This document shows positions 60,289 through 64,000 of a stretch of DNA of 64,000 nt, piece after piece. Made by a program: the position numbers and the translations under genes. Under the pieces are notes generated by a model. It saw only the letters and a list, made by a program, of their open reading frames with translations, had not been told where the DNA came from and ran no database searches. The DNA comes from UBA11524 sp964383815 (lineage in GTDB: Bacteria > Bacillota > Clostridia > Christensenellales > Aristaeellaceae): positions 65,746-129,745 of the forward strand of contig CAYLIC010000002.1 in NCBI GenBank assembly GCA_964383815.1, in the 5' to 3' direction. Each line of letters opens with the position of its first letter. Within the stretch, counting starts at the first letter, position 1.

Positions 60289-61311
60289 TTATGCTTCGGG
60301 GATTTTCAGCACGTCACCCGCATGGATGATCGTACCTGTCGAGCCGTTCAGTTCGGCAATCTGTTTCCACTTTCCACCTGCACCAAGCAGCTTCTTGGAA
60401 ATGCCCCACAGATTATCGCCTTTCTGCACGACGTACAGCGTGTAGTTCGCGTCGACATTGGTTTCGGGTTCATTCTGGGGCTTGGAATAGGCGTCCAGAG
60501 CCGCCTTAGACTCCTTGCCGAACTTCCCGTCAACCTCGATATTGGTAGCCTTCTGGAACGCTCTCACGCCCTTTTCCGTGTTCGCGCCGAACTGACCATC
60601 AGCCGTTCCGCAGTCAAAACCAAGCTCGTTCAGGCGGGTTTGAAGCTCCTTCACGTCATCCCCCGTCATCAGGGGAGAGGTGCGTTTCAGGGTTCTATCA
60701 CCCAGCTTGTAGACAGTAGATACGGAGAGCTGTTCATCAGTATCAGGCACAACCACGGCTGAACCTTCGTAGGTCAGCATGGAACTGGGCAGATACGCCC
60801 ATTCCTTCCAAGGACGCTTAGACACCTTCGTCTTCTTCACCCCATAGGCGAAGCCCTGAGCTTCAACAGCGTAACCACCGCCTACATACACACCCACATG
60901 ACCGCTCTTGAAAAGCAGGATGCCGGGAACATCAGGCAGGGTGGAAATGTCTCCGTGCTGACAGCCCTTGGATTTCAGCCAACTCAACATGCCGTTCGCG
61001 CCCTTGTCAGGACAGTTGTTTGAGTCATACTTGCTGCTGAACTCCGCACCGCCGTTCAGGTATTCCAGTACGCCCTTGCCGCCATTCGTCCAGAAGAAGC
61101 CCTTAATCATGCCGATGCAGTCCATGCAGACCTTTCGCTCGGCAATATGTTTCTTGTAGGTGGACATGCGGCTATCGCCATAGTGAGAAGGGTACTGCTT
61201 GGCTTTGCGGCTCAACAGGGACGAGGTACAGATGTACACGCATGTGCCGTACCAATAGGGCATTCCCACCATTGCAAGGCAGAACGTCACCAGTTCAGAA
61301 GCCGCAAACAT
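60289..61311 (-). CDS. Endolysin: NlpC/P60 peptidase with PG-binding and LysM domains
   Basis: 340 residues from the ATG at 61311 (GAGGAAG site). N-terminal NlpC/P60 domain (about 1-155): catalytic Cys in CMDCIGMIKGFFW, His in SGHVGVYVGGGYAVEA. Then PG_binding_1 (about 205-275, LQTRLNELGFDCGTADGQFG) and a C-terminal LysM (TLYVVQKGDNLWGISKKL). It cuts peptidoglycan stem peptides. No signal peptide is apparent, fitting a phage endolysin, but no holin is evident. Confidence 0.9.
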   Translation of the reverse strand: MFAASELVTFCLAMVGMPYWYGTCVYICTSSLLSRKAKQYPSHYGDSRMSTYKKHIAERKVCMDCIGMIKGFFWTNGGKGVLEYLNGGAEFSSKYDSNNCPDKGANGMLSWLKSKGCQHGDISTLPDVPGILLFKSGHVGVYVGGGYAVEAQGFAYGVKKTKVSKRPWKEWAYLPSSMLTYEGSAVVVPDTDEQLSVSTVYKLGDRTLKRTSPLMTGDDVKELQTRLNELGFDCGTADGQFGANTEKGVRAFQKATNIEVDGKFGKESKAALDAYSKPQNEPETNVDANYTLYVVQKGDNLWGISKKLLGAGGKWKQIAELNGSTGTIIHAGDVLKIPEA

Positions 61312-61364
61312 ATCAGACTTCCTCGCTTTCGCCGCTGTTCAGGTTTTCCAGCACCTTATCCGCT

Positions 61365-61544
61365 TCAATGGCGTTCTTGGTGAAGGAGTTGTTCTTCCAC
61401 CATGCCCACAGAGAAGCGGCAGTACCATTTTTGAAAGGCTTCTTCGTGAGCAAGGTCTTCGTAGTAGTCAACTATGGTCTGTACCATAGCAACCAACGGT
61501 CTTGCGAGGTCTGCAATTTGAGACGAGTTTAATGCGATTGCCAC
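61365..61544 (-). CDS. Small phage-type protein of unknown function
   Basis: 59 residues from a GTG at 61544 (GGAAG site). It begins with an N-terminal helix AIALNSSQIADLARPLVAMV and continues VDYYEDLAHEEAFQKWY. It starts four bases after the stop of the HTH-like gene. The C-terminal 25 residues (from CRFSVG on) look less natural. A second frame over the same DNA encodes GTAASLWAWWKNNSFTKNAI and stops at the endolysin ATG, so a frameshift or overlapping gene is possible. Confidence 0.5.
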   Translation of the reverse strand: MAIALNSSQIADLARPLVAMVQTIVDYYEDLAHEEAFQKWYCRFSVGMVEEQLLHQERH

Positions 61545-61548
61545 CTTA

Positions 61549-61746
61549 TCACTTCCACGTTTCAATGTCGGAGAGAATTTGCTTGACCATATCAAGCACT
61601 CGCACAGCTTTAGGGTAGGTACTAACACCGCTCAAAATCTGCGACATTTCCGGTGGCTGAACAACGATACCTCGCTCTCGAAGTTCAAGTATGAGTTGCA
61701 CCTGAGTTACACCAAGGGATTTCATTCTCTCTCGAATCTGAGACAT
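61549..61746 (-). CDS. Small phage-type DNA-binding protein
   Basis: 65 residues opening MSQIRERMKSLGVTQVQLIL and continuing ELRERGIVVQPPEMSQILSG. The spacing of GVTQVQLILELRERG and PPEMSQILSG resembles a compact helix-turn-helix, as in small phage regulators. AGAGGTG precedes the ATG. It is transcribed away from the repressor gene, in the position of Cro or an early lytic regulator. Confidence 0.75.
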   Translation of the reverse strand: MSQIRERMKSLGVTQVQLILELRERGIVVQPPEMSQILSGVSTYPKAVRVLDMVKQILSDIETWK

Positions 61747-61800
61747 GGACTTCTTTCACCTCTTTTCTGAATTATATCTTCTAAGAAATCCAATCTCATC

Positions 61801-61829
61801 TTGACAAAGCCGGAAAATGGAGTTATTAT
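61801..61829 (+). promoter_or_regulatory. Promoter toward the repressor gene
   Basis: -35 TTGACA (61801-61806), 17-base spacer, -10 TATTAT (61824-61829). The spacer contains GCCGGAAAATGGA, a weak match to the operator. Confidence 0.7.
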
Positions 61830-61892
61830 TCTTATTGGTAGTTTTAACTCCTACTCAACTGCTCGGAAGTGCCACCTTCTGAGGAGTCGCTT

Positions 61893-61963
61893 TCCTATTG
61901 TCAATCCGCATTTCGGACTTCTTGGTCTTATTATAAATCCGAAATTCGGAGTTGTCAATAGGA
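61893..61963. promoter_or_regulatory. Operator region with a large imperfect inverted repeat
   Basis: Left arm TCCTATTGTCAATCCG...TCGGA (61893-61917) and right arm TCCGAAATTCGG...ATAGGA (61938-61963) are near-complements over about 25 bases. Each contains a 13-base dyad, TCCGCATTTCGGA (61905-61917) and TCCGAAATTCGGA (61938-61950). The second lies within the spacer of a minus promoter, so repressor binding there would block lytic-direction transcription. Confidence 0.75.
61930..61958 (-). promoter_or_regulatory. Consensus promoter toward the small HTH gene and endolysin, with embedded operator
   Basis: Minus-strand -35 TTGACA (61953-61958), 17-base spacer, -10 TATAAT (61930-61935). The dyad TCCGAATTTCGGA fills most of the spacer. 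Confidence 0.85.
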
Positions 61964-62006
61964 ATAGTGCATTTTCTGGACTAAATTTTTCGAGGAGGTC
62001 TGTGGA

Positions 62007-62381
62007 ATGGATTTTGACTTTGGCAAGAACCTGAAACGCATCTGCAATGCACAAGGATTATCCCCGACTAAGGTGGTCGTGGAACTCGGCTTTTCCAACT
62101 CTAAAGTTGCTAACTGGAATAAAGGCTCTCTCCCGAAAGCAGAAATGCTTGTGATGCTTGCCGAACGGCTGAACTGTTCAGTGATGGACTTCTTCAAAAC
62201 GGAAGAAGAATGGAACGAAACGCCAAAAGATGAGTTGAACGATGATGAGAAGGACATCATTCGAGTATTCCGTTCTCTTTCCCGCAGGTCAAAACATGAG
62301 TTCATGTCCACGCTCTATGAATATGAAAAGCGCGAAACTTTGGCAGGGGATAACACAAACCATCAATCGTCTATTGGCTGA
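62007..62381 (+). CDS. CI/Cro-type HTH repressor
   Basis: 124 residues from the ATG at 62007 (GAGGAGG site). N-terminal HTH_3 domain: FGKNLKRICNAQGLSPTKVV, VELGFSNSKVANWNKGSLPK and AEMLVMLAERLNCSVMDFF. The C-terminal part is short and acidic (DELNDDEKDIIRVFRSL), with no LexA-like autocleavage domain. It probably represses the divergent promoter at 61930-61958 through the 13-base dyads. Confidence 0.88.
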   Translation: MDFDFGKNLKRICNAQGLSPTKVVVELGFSNSKVANWNKGSLPKAEMLVMLAERLNCSVMDFFKTEEEWNETPKDELNDDEKDIIRVFRSLSRRSKHEFMSTLYEYEKRETLAGDNTNHQSSIG

Positions 62382-62478
62382 AAATAAAGAAAAAGCAGTC
62401 ATCTCCTACGAGGTTTTCAAAAACCTGCGTGAGTTGACTGCTAAAAAACGGGCGATGGAACAGGAGCGGAAGCCATGA
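62317..62478 (+). CDS. Small protein upstream of the recombinase
   Basis: Up to 53 residues in a frame that overlaps the repressor 3' end; start uncertain (ATG 62317, ATG 62323 or a downstream TTG). The C-terminal part EVFKNLRELTAKKRAMEQER is charged and helical. The stop overlaps the recombinase ATG (ATGA), which argues for real translation and coupling. Function unknown; no ribosome binding site is obvious for the ATG starts. Confidence 0.5.
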   Translation: MNMKSAKLWQGITQTINRLLAENKEKAVISYEVFKNLRELTAKKRAMEQERKP

Positions 62479-63950
62479 TAAAAGCTATAATCTACGCTCG
62501 TTATTCGAGCCATAATCAGAGAGAAGAATCCATTGAGGGTCAGGTTCGGGAATGTCAGGACTTTGCCACTCGAAACAACATGACCATCATCGGTGAGTAT
62601 GTTGATCGTGCTATTTCAGGCAAGACGGACAACCGCGCCGACTTTCAGCGCATGATAAAAGATTCGGAGAAGGGACATTTCCAAGCTGTCATCGTCTATG
62701 CCATCGACCGTTTTGCCCGTAATCGTTATGACAGCGCGAATTATAAAATGCGCTTGCGCAAAAACGGTGTAAAGGTCTATTATGCGAAGCAGTCTATTCC
62801 CGACACCCCCGAAGGTATCATCCTTGAATCCGTCATGGAGGGATATGCTGAATACTATTCCGAAAATCTATCAATCCATATCAAACGAGGTATGCACGAA
62901 AATGCGCTCCAATGCAAATCAACAGGCGGTGGAATCGCGCTTGGGTATCGCATTGGAGCAAATAAGGAATATGAGATAGACCCAGCTGGTGCAAAGATTG
63001 TCCGAGAAGTATTTCAGTTATATGCAGATGGTTCTTCCACAACTGAAATCTGCAAATACTGTAACGAGAAGGGCTATCGCACCTCTCGCGGGGCTGAGTT
63101 TAACAAGAACTCCCTCCGATCAATGCTGCAAAACGAAAAGTACATAGGAGTATATCGATACAAAGATATTATTGTAGAAAACGGTGTACCTCCCATCATC
63201 GACAAACAACTCTTTGACAGGGTACAGGCACGGTTCAAGACCAATTATGCCGCTCGCGCTCGAAAGAAAGCCGTAGCCGATTATCTTCTCACGGGAAAGA
63301 TTTTTTGTGGTCATTGCGGTGCGAACATGGCTGGGGAATCTGGTACGGCACGAAACGGGGACACCTACTACTATTACAAATGCGCCAGTCGAAAGCGGCG
63401 AGCCAAAACATGTGACAAAAGCACAGAACATAAAGATTGGATTGAAGAATACGCTGTTCTCGTCACGCTTGCTCAGTTGACCGATGAGCGAATCGAAGCT
63501 ATTGCCACTACAGTGTCTGAATTGCTCATCAAAGAAGCAGAAAAAAGTTCCCTTCTTCCAACCCTGAAAGATATGCTTCGTGATATTGAAAAACGTATCA
63601 AAAATATCATCGACCTAATGGAACAGGGTATCGCAACCCCCTCTACCAAAGAACGATTGCTTGAACTCGAATCGCAAAAAGCAGACCTCATCACTCGCAT
63701 CACCACAGAAGATATGAAAAAACCACTTCTGTCAAAAGAGCGAATCATGTTTTGGCTCTGTTCTTTCAGAAACGGTGATACAAACAATCCGGAATATAGA
63801 CGTAGAGTAATCGACACGTTGCTCAATTCCATCTATGTTTATGATATAAACGATGGGAAAGGCAGAAGATTTGTTTTCACGTTCAACATTTCTGGTCAGA
63901 ACACAACGACAATAGATGTTTCGGATATTGCGTGTTTTGCTCCACCATAA
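62475..63950 (+). CDS. Large serine recombinase (site-specific integrase)
   Basis: 491 residues. N-terminal resolvase domain with catalytic Ser in IIYARYSSHNQREESIEGQ (Ser11) and the conserved AIDRFARNRYDSA; recombinase domain around 150-260 (GYRTSRGAEFNKNSLRSML); zinc beta-ribbon CGHCGANMAGE and KCASRKRRAKTC; then a coiled coil (DMLRDIEKRIKNIIDLMEQG). It integrates and excises elements between short att sites. The C-terminus ends early, in CFAPP. Confidence 0.93.
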   Translation: MIKAIIYARYSSHNQREESIEGQVRECQDFATRNNMTIIGEYVDRAISGKTDNRADFQRMIKDSEKGHFQAVIVYAIDRFARNRYDSANYKMRLRKNGVKVYYAKQSIPDTPEGIILESVMEGYAEYYSENLSIHIKRGMHENALQCKSTGGGIALGYRIGANKEYEIDPAGAKIVREVFQLYADGSSTTEICKYCNEKGYRTSRGAEFNKNSLRSMLQNEKYIGVYRYKDIIVENGVPPIIDKQLFDRVQARFKTNYAARARKKAVADYLLTGKIFCGHCGANMAGESGTARNGDTYYYYKCASRKRRAKTCDKSTEHKDWIEEYAVLVTLAQLTDERIEAIATTVSELLIKEAEKSSLLPTLKDMLRDIEKRIKNIIDLMEQGIATPSTKERLLELESQKADLITRITTEDMKKPLLSKERIMFWLCSFRNGDTNNPEYRRRVIDTLLNSIYVYDINDGKGRRFVFTFNISGQNTTTIDVSDIACFAPP

Positions 63951-63987
63951 AAGGACTGAAACTTTGATACAAGGTTTCAGTCCTTTT
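63951..63987 (+). terminator. Terminator after the serine recombinase
   Basis: Perfect 12-base arms AAGGACTGAAAC (63951-63962) and GTTTCAGTCCTT (63974-63985), then TTC. Confidence 0.85.
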
Positions 63988-64000
63988 CTTTGTGTTCTTG

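Larger units (their letters stand above)
60191..63990. mobile_element. Compact integrated element adjoining the tmRNA 3' end
   Basis: The sequence changes to a more A+T-rich composition and phage-like genes directly after the ssrA CCA. Contents: endolysin, two small genes, divergent operator region, CI-like repressor, small gene and serine recombinase. ssrA 3' ends are well-known integration sites. The right end is not certain; the window stops 50 bases after the recombinase. CTCCACCA occurs at both 60183-60190 and 63940-63947 but may be chance. No structural or replication genes are seen. Confidence 0.55.

Noticed and set aside
60183..63947. CTCCACCA repeated at the tmRNA 3' end and at the end of the recombinase gene, as possible att sites
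   Set aside because: Eight bases could be chance, and the right copy lies in the last codons of the recombinase. Mentioned as a lead only; a true right junction would need sequence beyond the window.

Overview
The window is a G+C-rich stretch of a Bacillota (Clostridia-like) chromosome. This is an inference from the gene content: RicT and the c-di-AMP receptor PstA, two T-box leaders (Trp and Val), TmcAL, MnmM, a DUF951 protein, LCP and VanY-type wall proteins, an ssrA tmRNA next to smpB, strong AGGAGG ribosome binding sites and sigma-A promoters. I cannot name the species. Its genes are mostly housekeeping and tightly packed, with many ATGA or TGATG overlaps.

Layout. 1-2115 (minus): pstA-holB-ricT, with ricT cut by the window edge. 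2143-4215 (minus): a GNAT remnant, then a PiT phosphate transporter and its DUF47 partner. 4306-5524 (plus): an RlmL/YpsC-type rRNA methyltransferase. 5531-12453 (minus): a divergent DUF1680/GH127-like protein, dusB, and three exported proteins of unknown function. 12523-17499 (plus): Trp T-box, trpXYZ-like ABC transporter and a TetM-like translation GTPase. 17499-21123 (minus): GH2 glycosidase and PAP2 phosphatase. 21164-22417 (plus): AI-2E family permease. 22461-26699 (plus): TIM-barrel isomerase, two paralogous Gfo/Idh dehydrogenases and an AraC regulator, a likely sugar-catabolic operon.

26702-35281 (minus): DUF177-rpmF, then a Val T-box leader with internal repeats, valS, folC, a 32-residue small ORF, rsmH, rsmI and the two fumarase subunits. 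35316-37184 (minus): PduL-type phosphotransacylase and acetate kinase, divergent from tmcAL, whose product consumes acetate. 38443-41883 (minus): phosphohexomutase and a DUF2461 protein, followed by a fused AraC/flavin-reductase remnant. 41903-46364 (plus): MBL-fold protein, LCP protein, zinc-ribbon membrane protein and a DUF3298-like protein. 46431-50675 (plus): ilvE, an unknown protein, an RluD-type pseudouridine synthase and a VanY-type peptidase. 50620-51400 (minus): DUF951-lepB. 51412-54573 (plus): murI and an atypical EF-G paralogue. 54574-59290 (minus): proA, HAD phosphatase, GNAT, rluB, mnmM, ACT and Nudix. 59285-60190 (plus): smpB and ssrA.

The last 3.8 kb, starting directly after the tmRNA 3' end, is compositionally different (more A+T-rich) and looks like a compact integrated element: an NlpC/P60-PGBD-LysM endolysin, two small phage-like genes, a divergent operator region with a large inverted repeat, a Cro/CI-type repressor, a small gene and a large serine recombinase. 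I see no phage structural or replication genes, no CRISPR array, no rRNA or tRNA gene and no IS transposase. The best candidates for novelty are this element and its control region, the repeat-bearing Val T-box, the 32-residue ORF, the three-gene exported cassette, and the palindromic -35 box shared by proA and smpB.
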